Below, piece by piece: positions 55,290-63,755 of a DNA stretch of 64,000 bases. The stretch is from positions 1 to 64,000 of the forward strand of contig JAPPLJ010000050.1 in the NCBI GenBank assembly GCA_028819475.1. Direction: 5' to 3'. The DNA comes from Rhodospirillaceae bacterium (lineage in GTDB: Bacteria > Pseudomonadota > Alphaproteobacteria > Bin65). Every line of letters begins with the position of its first letter. Position 1 is the first letter of the stretch. The notes under the pieces were generated by a model, which saw nothing but the letters and a program-made list of their open reading frames with translations, ran no database searches and had not been told where the DNA came from. A program made the position numbers and the translations under genes.

Positions 55290-55667
55290 GTGACGGACAA
55301 ACTGGTCATCGTGATGGCGAACACGGACACGCGCAACGGCGAGGAACTGGGCGCGCCGATCTTCCAGGCGACCGTCGCCGCGGCGATGGAATACGAGGTC
55401 GACGTGATCTGCACGGCCACCTCGGGCCGCTTGATGAAGAAGGGCGTCGCCGAACACCTCGTGGTCAAGGAAGGCTCGCCGAAATCGGTTTACGATTTCA
55501 TCCAGGACGCCCACGAGGCGGGGGTGAAATTCTATTGCTGCTCGCCCAATCTCGACCTGTTCGACATGACCAAGGACGACCTGATCCCCGAATGCGAGGG
55601 CATCGTCGGCGGCGCCCATCTGATCGAGGAGATCATGGAGGACGACGTCAAGGTGCTGACTTACTGA
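55290..55667 (+). CDS. dsrE3: DsrE3-type sulfurtransferase
   Basis: This 125-residue cytoplasmic protein of the DsrE/DsrF/peroxiredoxin-like family has conserved Cys at positions 83 and 84 in VKFYCCSPNLDLF; one should be the persulfide carrier. EEIMEDDVKVLTY is the C-terminus. It receives sulfur from TusA and donates it to the sHdr complex. The GTG at 55290 has AGGGGG just upstream. It heads the shdr operon, 22 bases before shdrC1. Confidence 0.9.
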   Translation: MTDKLVIVMANTDTRNGEELGAPIFQATVAAAMEYEVDVICTATSGRLMKKGVAEHLVVKEGSPKSVYDFIQDAHEAGVKFYCCSPNLDLFDMTKDDLIPECEGIVGGAHLIEEIMEDDVKVLTY

Positions 55668-55689
55668 GGAAGGGGCTCCGCCCACGGAT

Positions 55690-56451
55690 ATGGACCACGG
55701 CGCCGCCACCCGCGTGCAGGAGCATATCGGCGATCCGGTCTCGGACGCGCCACCGCTCGACCGCGACGACCTCGAAGAGATTTTCGGCGATATCCAGGCC
55801 GACCTGCGCTACGACCACGAACTCAACGGCTGCCTGAACTGCGGCATCTGCACGGCGACCTGCCCGGCGGCCCATTACTACGATTTCAGCCCGCGCGAGA
55901 TCGTCCAGTTGCTCTGGACGGAAAATCTCGAGGGCATCTACGACGCGATGCAGGAAAAGATCTGGGCCTGCGCCCAGTGCTACACCTGCGCCGCGCGCTG
56001 CCCGTTCGGCAACAGCCCCGGCGGCCTCGTCATGCTGATGCGCGAGGTCGCGATCAAGCACGGCATGGAATCGGCGAAAAATGTGCTGCGCCCGTTCAGC
56101 CGGGTCATGCTCAAGCTGATCTCGACCGGCAACCAGCTCGCGCCCGATATGATCAACCCCGATCATTTCGCCGACTGGGGGCCGAACATCACCAAGGTCG
56201 ATGCGCCGCTCAAGCTGCTGCGCAAGGCGATCCCGATGCCGACGCTCAACACCACGGCGACGGCCTGGGAGGTCAATCTGAAAACCTCTGTGGAACTCTA
56301 CACGATCTGGGAAATGACCGGCGTTCTCGACCAGCTCGAAGGGATCGACGAGAACCTGTTCGACGTCATCACCGACATCATGGACGAGAAGCGCGAGGAC
56401 TGGGAAGATTTCCTGGAAGAGCAGGAAGACGACGACGAGGACGACGACTGA
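55690..56451 (+). CDS. shdrC1: sHdrC1, iron-sulfur subunit of the sulfur-oxidising heterodisulfide-reductase-like complex
   Basis: This 253-residue electron-transfer protein has two 4Fe-4S motifs: CLNCGICTATCP at about residue 48 and CAQCYTCAARCP at about residue 95. The C-terminus is extremely acidic (EEQEDDDEDDD). It belongs with sHdrB1 and sHdrA. Gene order C1-B1-A-hyp-C2-B2-lbpA matches type I sHdr systems. Confidence 0.93.
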   Translation: MDHGAATRVQEHIGDPVSDAPPLDRDDLEEIFGDIQADLRYDHELNGCLNCGICTATCPAAHYYDFSPREIVQLLWTENLEGIYDAMQEKIWACAQCYTCAARCPFGNSPGGLVMLMREVAIKHGMESAKNVLRPFSRVMLKLISTGNQLAPDMINPDHFADWGPNITKVDAPLKLLRKAIPMPTLNTTATAWEVNLKTSVELYTIWEMTGVLDQLEGIDENLFDVITDIMDEKREDWEDFLEEQEDDDEDDD

Positions 56452-56486
56452 GCCGCTGCGGGCGGTTCGCGCAGGAGACAAGGGAT

Positions 56487-57881
56487 ATGACCGGCACCAC
56501 GAACGATACCGGGAACGCCACGGGCGAAAGCGGCGAACGCTTTACCGGCCACGGCAGCGAGTGGCGCGATTCGAATCTGTCGGCGCAGGACGCGCGCACC
56601 GCGACCGCCTGGGTCGAGGCGAAGGTCGACAAGCGCTCCATGCTGACCAACAAGGACCGCGTCGAGGACGTGCGCGATGTCATGTGGCAGTTGGAGAAAG
56701 ACGGCGAGATCGCCGTCCACCGGGTCGGCGACGGCCACGCGCCGGTCGAGGTCAAGACGCTCTACGGCTGGACCAAGCGCATCCCGACGACCCGGCTCTG
56801 GCACCACAAATCCTGCGGCCAGTGCGGCAACATTCCGGGCTATCCGGCCTCGCTGCTCTGGCTGATGAATGAACTCGGCGTCGAATATCTCGACGAGACC
56901 GACCAGACCTCCTGCACCGCCTGGAACTATCACGGCTCGGGCATCGGCAACCTGGAGAGCCTGGCCGCCGTCTTCCTGCGCAATTTCCACCAGGCCTATG
57001 TCAGCGCCCGCGCCCAGGGCCTGCCCGACGCCTACTACTATCCGCTGGTCCACTGCGGCACGTCGTTCGGCAACTACAAGGAGGTGCGCCACTACCTGCT
57101 GCACTCCGCCGAACTGCGCGAACGGGTGAAGAAGATCCTCGCCAAGCTCGACCGGCTGGTCGACGGCAAGCTGCTGATCCCGGAAGAGGTCGTGCACTAT
57201 TCCGAATGGGTGCACGTCATGCGCGACCGCATCGCGGCGCGCCAGACGATCGACGCCAGCGCCATCCGCGCGACCATCCACCCGGCCTGCCACGTCTACA
57301 AGATGGTGCCGGAGGACGCGATCTACGACGACGATATCCTGGAGGGGAACCGGGTCGCGGTTTCGACCGGCGTGATCGGCGCCTTGGGCGCCCAGGTGAT
57401 CGACTATTCGACCTGGTACGACTGCTGCGGCTTCGGCTTCCGCCACATCATTTCCGAGCGCGAGTTCACCCGCTCCTTCGCGATCGACCGCAAGGTGAAG
57501 GTCGCGGTGGAGGAGGCGCGGGCGGACGTGATGATCGGCCACGACACCGGCTGCATCACCACGCTGGACAAGAACCAGTGGATCGGCCAGGCCGCCGGCA
57601 AGGCCTACGACCTGCCGATCCTGGCCGACTGCCAGTTCGCGGCGCTGGTCTGCGGCGCCCATCCGTTCAAGATCGTCCAGTCCCACTGGCACGCCTCCTC
57701 GACCGAGACGCTGATGGAGAAACTGGGCATCGACTGGCGCGCCGCGAAGGCGGAGTTCGAGGCCTATCTCAAGCAGGTCGAGGCCGGCGACCAGGAGAAT
57801 CTCTACGATCCGCGCCTGATGATCACCTCGGGCCCCGGCTTCAAGCGGATCGAGTCCCAGGTTTCAGAGACCGGCGCATGA
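56487..57881 (+). CDS. shdrB1: sHdrB1, CCG-domain subunit of sHdr
   Basis: This 464-residue protein has CCG-type cluster-binding cysteines HKSCGQCGN, HPACHVYK, WYDCCGFGF and GHDTGC. HdrB of methanogens binds non-cubane 4Fe-4S clusters at such sites. The N-terminal ~100 residues are an extension not found in sHdrB2. It is predicted to be one of the catalytic sites where LbpA-bound sulfur is oxidised. It overlaps shdrA by 4 bases (ATGA). Confidence 0.92.
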   Translation: MTGTTNDTGNATGESGERFTGHGSEWRDSNLSAQDARTATAWVEAKVDKRSMLTNKDRVEDVRDVMWQLEKDGEIAVHRVGDGHAPVEVKTLYGWTKRIPTTRLWHHKSCGQCGNIPGYPASLLWLMNELGVEYLDETDQTSCTAWNYHGSGIGNLESLAAVFLRNFHQAYVSARAQGLPDAYYYPLVHCGTSFGNYKEVRHYLLHSAELRERVKKILAKLDRLVDGKLLIPEEVVHYSEWVHVMRDRIAARQTIDASAIRATIHPACHVYKMVPEDAIYDDDILEGNRVAVSTGVIGALGAQVIDYSTWYDCCGFGFRHIISEREFTRSFAIDRKVKVAVEEARADVMIGHDTGCITTLDKNQWIGQAAGKAYDLPILADCQFAALVCGAHPFKIVQSHWHASSTETLMEKLGIDWRAAKAEFEAYLKQVEAGDQENLYDPRLMITSGPGFKRIESQVSETGA

Positions 57882-58927
57882 CCAAGCCGGTCCTCGTCGT
57901 CGGCGGAGGCCCGGCCGGGCTCGCCGCAGCCGAGGCCCTGTCCGGCGTCGGCCGGAATTCCGTTCTTGTGGAAAAGGAGGACCGGCTGGGAGGCGCGCCG
58001 ATCCTGTCCGGCTATGCCAAGCTCGTGCCGACCGGAGAATGGGCGAAGGACGCCATCGGCGGCATGGTCGCGCGGGTCGAAGGCGACGCCGCGGTCGATG
58101 TCCGCGCCGGTTGCACCGTGCAGGAATTCGGCGGCGAAGCGGGCGCGTTCACGGCCACCCTGTCGGACGGTTCGGCGGTCGAGGCTTCGGCCGCGATCCT
58201 GTGTACCGGGTTCACCCATTTCGATTCGGTCAACAAGCCGGAATGGGGCTTCGGCAGCTTCCCGGATGTCGTGACCACGACCCAGGTCGAGCAGATGATC
58301 TCGTCGGGCGACGGCGTGCGCTGCCCGTCCGACGGCCGCACACCGAAGCGGGTGGCGATCCTGCTCTGCGTCGGCTCGCGCGACCGCCAGATCGGCCGCG
58401 AATGGTGCTCCAAAATCTGCTGTACCGTCAGCGCCAACATCGCGATGGAGATCCGCGAGGAGGTGCCGGACTGCCACGTCTACATCTACTACATGGATAT
58501 CCGCACCTTCGGCCTCTACGAGACGAGCTACTACTGGCGCAGCCAGGAGGAGTTCAAGGTCAAGTACATCAAGGCGCGGATCGCCGAGGTGACCTCGGAC
58601 GGCGAGCGGCTGATCGTCAAGGGCGAGGACACGCTGGTCAAACGGCCGATCACGATTCCCTTCGACATGGTCGTCCACGCCATCGGCATGGACCCGAACG
58701 TCGACAACCTGCTGCTGTCTTCCATTTTCGGGGTCGAGCTGGAGCCGCACGGCAACATCGCCCGGCAATCGGCCTATGGCGGCATGGGGCGGACCAGCCG
58801 GCCGGGCGTGTTCGTCGCCGGCGCGGCGACCGGCCCGGAGACCATCGACGATTCGATCGCCCAGGCGAATGCCGCCGCCATCGCGGCGCTCGGCGCCGGC
58901 CGGCCGGCAACCGACGAAGCGGCCTGA
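57878..58927 (+). CDS. shdrA: sHdrA, FAD subunit of sHdr
   Basis: This 349-residue flavoprotein has an FAD-binding GGGPAG at residues 9-14. The HdrA-specific cysteine cluster is in LLCVGSRDRQIGREWCSKIC. A second nucleotide loop is GVFVAGAATGPETIDDSIAQ. It lacks the ferredoxin-like inserts of methanogen HdrA, as expected for the short sHdrA. It probably accepts electrons from sHdrC/B and passes them to NAD or quinone. Confidence 0.94.
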   Translation: MTKPVLVVGGGPAGLAAAEALSGVGRNSVLVEKEDRLGGAPILSGYAKLVPTGEWAKDAIGGMVARVEGDAAVDVRAGCTVQEFGGEAGAFTATLSDGSAVEASAAILCTGFTHFDSVNKPEWGFGSFPDVVTTTQVEQMISSGDGVRCPSDGRTPKRVAILLCVGSRDRQIGREWCSKICCTVSANIAMEIREEVPDCHVYIYYMDIRTFGLYETSYYWRSQEEFKVKYIKARIAEVTSDGERLIVKGEDTLVKRPITIPFDMVVHAIGMDPNVDNLLLSSIFGVELEPHGNIARQSAYGGMGRTSRPGVFVAGAATGPETIDDSIAQANAAAIAALGAGRPATDEAA

Positions 58928-58931
58928 GGGG

Positions 58932-59795
58932 ATGATGGCGCAGATCCTGCGCAGGACGGCGGGACGGGACGAGCCGGTCCCCGAACGGCCGGAATTGCAT
59001 CTCTCCGGGCCGCGCCTGCGCCAGGCCCTGGAAAGCCTGATCGCCGGCAGCGAGGAGCAGGGCGGCGTCGAGCGCTTTGTGGATGCCCTGAAGCTGAAAT
59101 CGGTTGCGTTCGGGGACGCGTTTGCGGACGGCGCGGCCGGCTTGAAGCCGGCGGTGTTTGCCGAACTGTGCGCCCTCATGCCGTCCGTGCGCCGCCGGAT
59201 CGGGCCCTATCGCGACCGAAAGGGCTTTGCGACCCTCTGCACGGCGATCGGGGCGCTGCTCGACGGCATGGCCGACACCGCGACGGTCGACAGCCGGCTG
59301 GCGGCCTTCGAGTCCGCCTTTCCGCGCGACCGGGAGCATCGCTGGGTGCGGGATCTGGCGGCCGAACTGCTGCACAACCTCGACCCGGAGCGCTATCCGC
59401 CGATGCAGCGCTGGGTCTGGGACGCGAAAGCCAATACCGGCGTGCTGCGCGAGATCTGGTGGGGCGACGATGTCGACCACATCATGATCGACGTGCCGGA
59501 CAATTACGCCACCTTCCTCATGCTGCGCGAAGAGCTGTCGCAATTCCTGACGGAAAACGGCGTCTTCCGGGACATTCTCCAATATGTCGATCTGCTCCTC
59601 GCCCATGTCTACGCCGGCTATATCGGCGAGCAGGGCGGGCAGTATCTGCGCACCGATTTCGCGACGCCGGAGGACCCGATGCTGCACACCCGCCGTATGC
59701 TCGGCCTGGACGGCGTCGGTGCAAGAGGCCGAACGAAGGCGGGGGCGATCGAGGGCGAAGCGCGCCGCCTCAGCGATCCCGGGCTGCTGAACTAG
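58932..59795 (+). CDS. sHyp, conserved hypothetical subunit of type I shdr operons
   Basis: This 287-residue soluble protein is the conserved 'hyp' gene between shdrA and shdrC2. It is mostly helical, with MQRWVWDAKANTGVLREIWW and DNYATFLMLREELSQFLTEN as notable stretches. No cofactor motif is visible. The operon position supports a structural or assembly role in sHdr. The ATG at 58932 has GAGGGG 5-10 bases upstream. In this genome the next gene is an insertion, not shdrC2. Confidence 0.85.
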   Translation: MMAQILRRTAGRDEPVPERPELHLSGPRLRQALESLIAGSEEQGGVERFVDALKLKSVAFGDAFADGAAGLKPAVFAELCALMPSVRRRIGPYRDRKGFATLCTAIGALLDGMADTATVDSRLAAFESAFPRDREHRWVRDLAAELLHNLDPERYPPMQRWVWDAKANTGVLREIWWGDDVDHIMIDVPDNYATFLMLREELSQFLTENGVFRDILQYVDLLLAHVYAGYIGEQGGQYLRTDFATPEDPMLHTRRMLGLDGVGARGRTKAGAIEGEARRLSDPGLLN

Positions 59796-59808
59796 GAGTT
59801 TGGTCAAA

Positions 59809-60585
59809 GTGAATAATGAACTTAAAAAATTCTTATATGCATCAAATAGAACGGGACGGAACCCGTTAGGAATTATTGCGCTCTTTTTGATATTGATTTA
59901 CGGACTAGCGTCTTTAGTGACCGCGTTTTTGGCTGATCTTACCTTGATTGAAAGGCTGCCGCTAATTTACTTTCTGATCATTTTTCCGCTTTTTATACTG
60001 TTCGCATTTTTATGGTTGGTTAGTAAGCACAGCGACAAACTCTATGGTCCGAGAGATTTCCGAGATGAGGAAAATTATGTGCGAATTCAAATTGCTGCAA
60101 ATCTAGGTGCAGCAAAAGGTAAAACCCAAGACAGTATTAGCGAGGCGGATATAAAAAGATTAGTTGAGTTGGCGGTGGAATCTGATTCAAAGAGAGCCAA
60201 AAAGCTTGACGGTTGGCGGAGGCAAATCCTTTGGGTAGACGACCGACCGCATAACAACATTTATGAAAGAAAAGCGTTGGAGGCTTTGGGACTTCGTTTC
60301 ACGTTATCTGAGTCAACAAATGAGGCTATAAATAAATTGAATAACAATAAATTTGCAGCAATTATCTCGGATATGGGGCGTCGTGAAGGACCGAGAGAAG
60401 GTTATGTGTTGTTGGATGGATTGCGTAAAGAAGGAAATCGCACGCCCTTTTTCATCTATGCTTCTTCAAATGCCCCTGAACACAAAGAAGAAACCAGATC
60501 CCACGGTGGGGACGGGTGTACCAATGATCCACAGGAGCTATTCGAAATGGTAACTCGAGCTGTAATCGAAAGACAGGACACATAG
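59809..60585 (+). CDS. Two-span membrane protein with receiver-like domain, inserted in the shdr operon
   Basis: This 258-residue protein is encoded by strikingly AT-rich DNA (about 40 % GC by eye, against mid-60s around it). Membrane spans lie at residues ~20-41 and ~50-71. From residue 138 there is a receiver-like fold: RRQILWVDD with acidic Asp144-Asp145, and Asp188 in IISDMG at the phospho-acceptor position. I start at GTG 59809, 10 bases after AGGAG. It separates shyp from shdrC2 and is surely acquired. Membrane anchoring with a receiver-like domain resembles effectors of some defence systems, but no partner gene is visible and its role is unknown. Confidence 0.8.
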   Translation: MNNELKKFLYASNRTGRNPLGIIALFLILIYGLASLVTAFLADLTLIERLPLIYFLIIFPLFILFAFLWLVSKHSDKLYGPRDFRDEENYVRIQIAANLGAAKGKTQDSISEADIKRLVELAVESDSKRAKKLDGWRRQILWVDDRPHNNIYERKALEALGLRFTLSESTNEAINKLNNNKFAAIISDMGRREGPREGYVLLDGLRKEGNRTPFFIYASSNAPEHKEETRSHGGDGCTNDPQELFEMVTRAVIERQDT

Positions 60586-60636
60586 TATTTCGCGACCATG
60601 TGTACTATCGAAAACACACGTTAGTTCGGACACCCA

Positions 60637-61383
60637 ATGCCAATCCACGAACAGTCGCTGATCCGCCCGGAGAACATCAAGACACACGACAAGCTGGTGC
60701 TCGACGGCGTCGACGTGTCGGGCCACTGGTCGACCTTCATCGAGCCCCGGGTCGTCACCGACTACAACGAGGCGCTGGAGGACGAGATCGCGGCGCTGCC
60801 CGGCGGAGAGTTCATCCATCGCTGCTGGCAATGCGGCTCCTGCACCAACTCCTGTACGGTCAACGCCGTCAACCCGGACTTCAACCCGCGCTACTGGATC
60901 TACCTGATCCGTATGGGCATGGAATCCGAGCTGCTGCGCGACCGGGACATCATCTGGCAGTGCGTCTCGTGCAACAAGTGCACCTACGCCTGCCCGCGCG
61001 ACGTCGAGCCCGAAGGCGTGATGAAGGCGACCGCGCACTGGCTGGAGAAGAAAGGCCATACGCCGAAATCGCCCTCGATCATTTTCGACGAGATTTTCGC
61101 CGAACAGGTGATCGCGCGCGGCAAGATCGAGGAATCGTCCATCATCCGGACGTTCCTCAAGCGCACCGGCCAGCCGCTGATGCAGGACTGGCTGATCGCG
61201 ATGGCGCGTGGCCTGTTGATGAAGCTGCCCATCGGCCTGATGCGGCGCATGGGCCTCGCCATGCTGTTCCGGCCGCGCACCGCCGGCTGGTCGAAGGCGC
61301 GGGCGGCGCTGGAAGAGTATGTCGAGGAATGCGAACGCGAACAGCGCCGGGCGCTCGGCCTGGGCGACGGGAAGCCGGAATGA
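60637..61383 (+). CDS. shdrC2: sHdrC2, iron-sulfur subunit of sHdr
   Basis: This 248-residue protein has two 4Fe-4S motifs, CWQCGSCTNSC at about residue 63 and CVSCNKCTYACP at about 109. Basic helical segments follow in the C-terminal half (LPIGLMRRMGLAMLFRP). It partners sHdrB2. The start lacks a clear ribosome-binding site, probably because the foreign gene upstream captured the original AGGAG at 59794-59798. It overlaps shdrB2 by 4 bases. Confidence 0.93.
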   Translation: MPIHEQSLIRPENIKTHDKLVLDGVDVSGHWSTFIEPRVVTDYNEALEDEIAALPGGEFIHRCWQCGSCTNSCTVNAVNPDFNPRYWIYLIRMGMESELLRDRDIIWQCVSCNKCTYACPRDVEPEGVMKATAHWLEKKGHTPKSPSIIFDEIFAEQVIARGKIEESSIIRTFLKRTGQPLMQDWLIAMARGLLMKLPIGLMRRMGLAMLFRPRTAGWSKARAALEEYVEECEREQRRALGLGDGKPE

Positions 61384-62312
61384 GCGAAGACCGCAAATAC
61401 GACCGCGTCGCCTACTATCCCGGCTGTGCGCTGGAAGGCACCGGCCATGCCTACAACCGCTCGACCAAGGCGGTCGGCAAGGCGCTCGGCCTCAAGCTGG
61501 ACGAGGTGAAGAACTGGAACTGCTGCGGGGCGATGGAGGTCAAGAATATCGACCCGAAGATCCAGACCTACCTGTCGTCCCGGGTCATGTCGATCGCGGC
61601 AAACGAGATGGGCCACGACGTCGTCATGGCGCCGTGCAACGGCTGCTACCACAATCTCAAGAAGGCCGAATACGATCTGGAGCACGATGAGGCGTCGAAG
61701 GATGTCGTCGATCGCCTGTCGACCAAAGCCGGCCACGAAACCTACGAGGCCGGGCAGGTCGAGACCATCCATGCCCTCGACTGGATCAAGGACGGGATCG
61801 GCGAGGACGGCCTGAAAGCCAGGGTCAAAAACAGCCTGCAAGGCGTTAAAATTGCGAATTATTACGGCTGCATGTACACGCGGCCGCGCCACATCTTTCC
61901 GGAGAAGGACAAGGGGCCGGGCTCGGATTCGACCTCCGAACCGCACTTCATGGACGACCTGCTGGCGGCGGCCGGCGCCGAGAATGTCGATTTCCCGCTC
62001 AAGACGGCCTGCTGCGGCGGCGCCCACACGCTCTCGGACAGCGACATCTCGACCAAGCTGGTGCTGAACATCCTCGAAGCCGCCGAAGCCGCGGGCGCCG
62101 ACGTGATCGCCACGGAATGCCCGACCTGCCATTCCGGGCTCGAAATGCACCAGATCCGGGCCGAAAAGCGGCTCGGCCGGAAAACGACGGTGAAAATCCT
62201 CTATTTCACCCAGCTGCTCGGCGTCGCGCTGGGCCTCAGTCCGCGCAAGGTCGGCGTGCACGAGAATGTCTCCGACTCGCGCGGTTTCCTCAAGGAAAAG
62301 GGCCTGGCATGA
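61380..62312 (+). CDS. shdrB2: sHdrB2, CCG-domain subunit of sHdr
   Basis: This 310-residue protein has two complete CCG motifs: YPGC ... NCCGAMEV ... APCNGC, and YYGC ... ACCGGAHT ... ECPTCHSG. These bind the non-cubane clusters that act on heterodisulfide-like substrates. It overlaps shdrC2 and the next small gene by 4 bases each. It is the second B subunit typical of type I sHdr. Confidence 0.94.
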   Translation: MSEDRKYDRVAYYPGCALEGTGHAYNRSTKAVGKALGLKLDEVKNWNCCGAMEVKNIDPKIQTYLSSRVMSIAANEMGHDVVMAPCNGCYHNLKKAEYDLEHDEASKDVVDRLSTKAGHETYEAGQVETIHALDWIKDGIGEDGLKARVKNSLQGVKIANYYGCMYTRPRHIFPEKDKGPGSDSTSEPHFMDDLLAAAGAENVDFPLKTACCGGAHTLSDSDISTKLVLNILEAAEAAGADVIATECPTCHSGLEMHQIRAEKRLGRKTTVKILYFTQLLGVALGLSPRKVGVHENVSDSRGFLKEKGLA

Positions 62313-62767
62313 TGCCGTTCGCCGACATCGAGGCGGCGCTCGACGGCTTCGATCCCGCTGCCGCGGAGCCGGCCGGCCGGTTGCTCGGCCTGGCCGAGGC
62401 TGTCCTCGATAACTGGGCCGAAGCGCGCGGCGAAACCCCGACCGTCGAAGAGCGCGAGGGCTTCCGCCTGCTCGCCCTGCACCGCCAGGGTGCGCGCGGC
62501 GAGCCCAGCTTCAACGCCTGCCGCGAGACCTGCCGCGAGATCGCCTTCCACGCCAACCTGCTGCGCCTGGAGCCGGATCATGCCGAATCCGCCCGCCGCG
62601 CCGCGATGATGGCGATGCTGGTGCGCCATCTGCTGCTGTTCGTTTCGGGCAAGATGCAGGTTGCGGGGCTGGGTGAATTTTGCTGTTCATCGCGCACGCT
62701 GCGCGCACTCGACCGGGATTCCGCCGCAGCGCCCGACCATCGGCCCGAACGACAGAGGGTTGCCTGA
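62309..62767 (+). CDS. Hypothetical protein between shdrB2 and lbpA
   Basis: This 152-residue, mostly helical soluble protein has paired Cys in FNACRETCREIAFHANLL and GLGEFCCSSRTL. Its ATG overlaps the shdrB2 stop (ATGA) and lbpA starts 3 bases after it, so it must be co-expressed with the sulfur-oxidation complex. I do not recognise the family. Cys pairs could hold a metal or take part in sulfur transfer. Confidence 0.8.
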   Translation: MMPFADIEAALDGFDPAAAEPAGRLLGLAEAVLDNWAEARGETPTVEEREGFRLLALHRQGARGEPSFNACRETCREIAFHANLLRLEPDHAESARRAAMMAMLVRHLLLFVSGKMQVAGLGEFCCSSRTLRALDRDSAAAPDHRPERQRVA

Positions 62768-62770
62768 GCC

Positions 62771-63208
62771 ATGCCGACAGTCCGCGGATGCCATCTGCCC
62801 GACGACCTGCTCTACGACGTGCCGAACCATATCTGGTTCACCGAAACCGGCGACGGCAACCTGCGTCTCGGCATGACCAGCGTGGCGACGGCAATGGCCG
62901 GCAACCTGGTCGCCTTCACGCCGAAGAAGGTCGGGCGTTCGGTCAAGGCGGGCCGGTCCTGCGCCACCGTCGAATCCGGCAAATGGGTCGGCCCGGCCAA
63001 GTCGGCGGCCGGCGGCGAGGTCGTCGAGGTCAACGAGGCGCTGGTCGAGGAGCCCAGCCTGGCGAACCAGGATCCGTACAGCGCCTGGATGGTCGTGCTC
63101 CGGCCCGATGACTGGGAGGGCGTGAAGCCGACCCTGACGCCGGGTGCCGACGTCGCAGCGCCCTACGAGGCCAAGATGGACGAGGACGGCTTCGCCGGCT
63201 GCGAGTGA
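62771..63208 (+). CDS. lbpA: LbpA, lipoate-binding protein of sulfur oxidation
   Basis: This 145-residue GcvH-like carrier has the lipoylation site Lys71 in VESGKWVGPAKS. The N-terminal region GCHLPDDLLYDVPNHIWF and the C-terminal end differ from glycine-cleavage H proteins and match LbpA. Sulfur bound to its lipoyl arm is thought to be the substrate of sHdr. The lipoate is presumably made by the lipS1-lipT-lipS2-slpl operon 9 kb upstream. It closes the shdr operon. Confidence 0.93.
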   Translation: MPTVRGCHLPDDLLYDVPNHIWFTETGDGNLRLGMTSVATAMAGNLVAFTPKKVGRSVKAGRSCATVESGKWVGPAKSAAGGEVVEVNEALVEEPSLANQDPYSAWMVVLRPDDWEGVKPTLTPGADVAAPYEAKMDEDGFAGCE

Positions 63209-63217
63209 GGCGCCGCC

Positions 63218-63580
63218 TTACGGCCGCGAGACGCCCGCCAGCGGCCGGGTCGACAGGCAGCCGGCCAGGATATCGAGCCGGTTGACATCGAATTCGCGCC
63301 ACAGGCCGGGCAGCGCCGGGGCGTCGCCGTCGCCAGCGTCGTGCCAGGCGTGCAGGAACGGATCGAGCCAGGGCCGCAGTTCGCCGGTGCGCAGGTCACC
63401 CGGCGTCCAGCCGGCCAGCCCCGCCGCCTTCATGAAGGCCGCTTCGTCCGCCGCGTCGGCCGCCAGTTCCAGCAGACGGTTCAGCCGCTCCACGTCCTCG
63501 CGCAACAAAGCCGCCCGGAAATAGCTCGGGTCTCCGGCCAGTTCCGCCGTTACGGCGTCGATCACGGCTTGTCTGCTCAT
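63218..63580 (-). CDS. Hypothetical small protein, convergent with lbpA
   Basis: This 120-residue soluble protein starts MSRQAVIDAVTAELAGDPSY and continues with a helical region containing LNRLLELAADAADEAAFM, ending in a Trp-rich part (WLDPFLHAWHD). No signal peptide or known motif is present. It is convergent with lbpA with a 9-base gap. Function unknown. Confidence 0.7.
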   Translation of the reverse strand: MSRQAVIDAVTAELAGDPSYFRAALLREDVERLNRLLELAADAADEAAFMKAAGLAGWTPGDLRTGELRPWLDPFLHAWHDAGDGDAPALPGLWREFDVNRLDILAGCLSTRPLAGVSRP

Positions 63581-63755
63581 GGCGATCCGGGTGCTTCGGC
63601 CGGAGCGGCAATATTCCGGCGCGTCCGGAAGACGGGCTGCGGCCTGCCTTCCGGCAGTTGGGAGTGCCAGTCCGCCTCAATCGGCCGACCTATTCCTCGA
63701 ATAACCTTGCAATTCTGCCATCCGATGGCGGATTTGCAAGGCAGAGGAACCGCCC

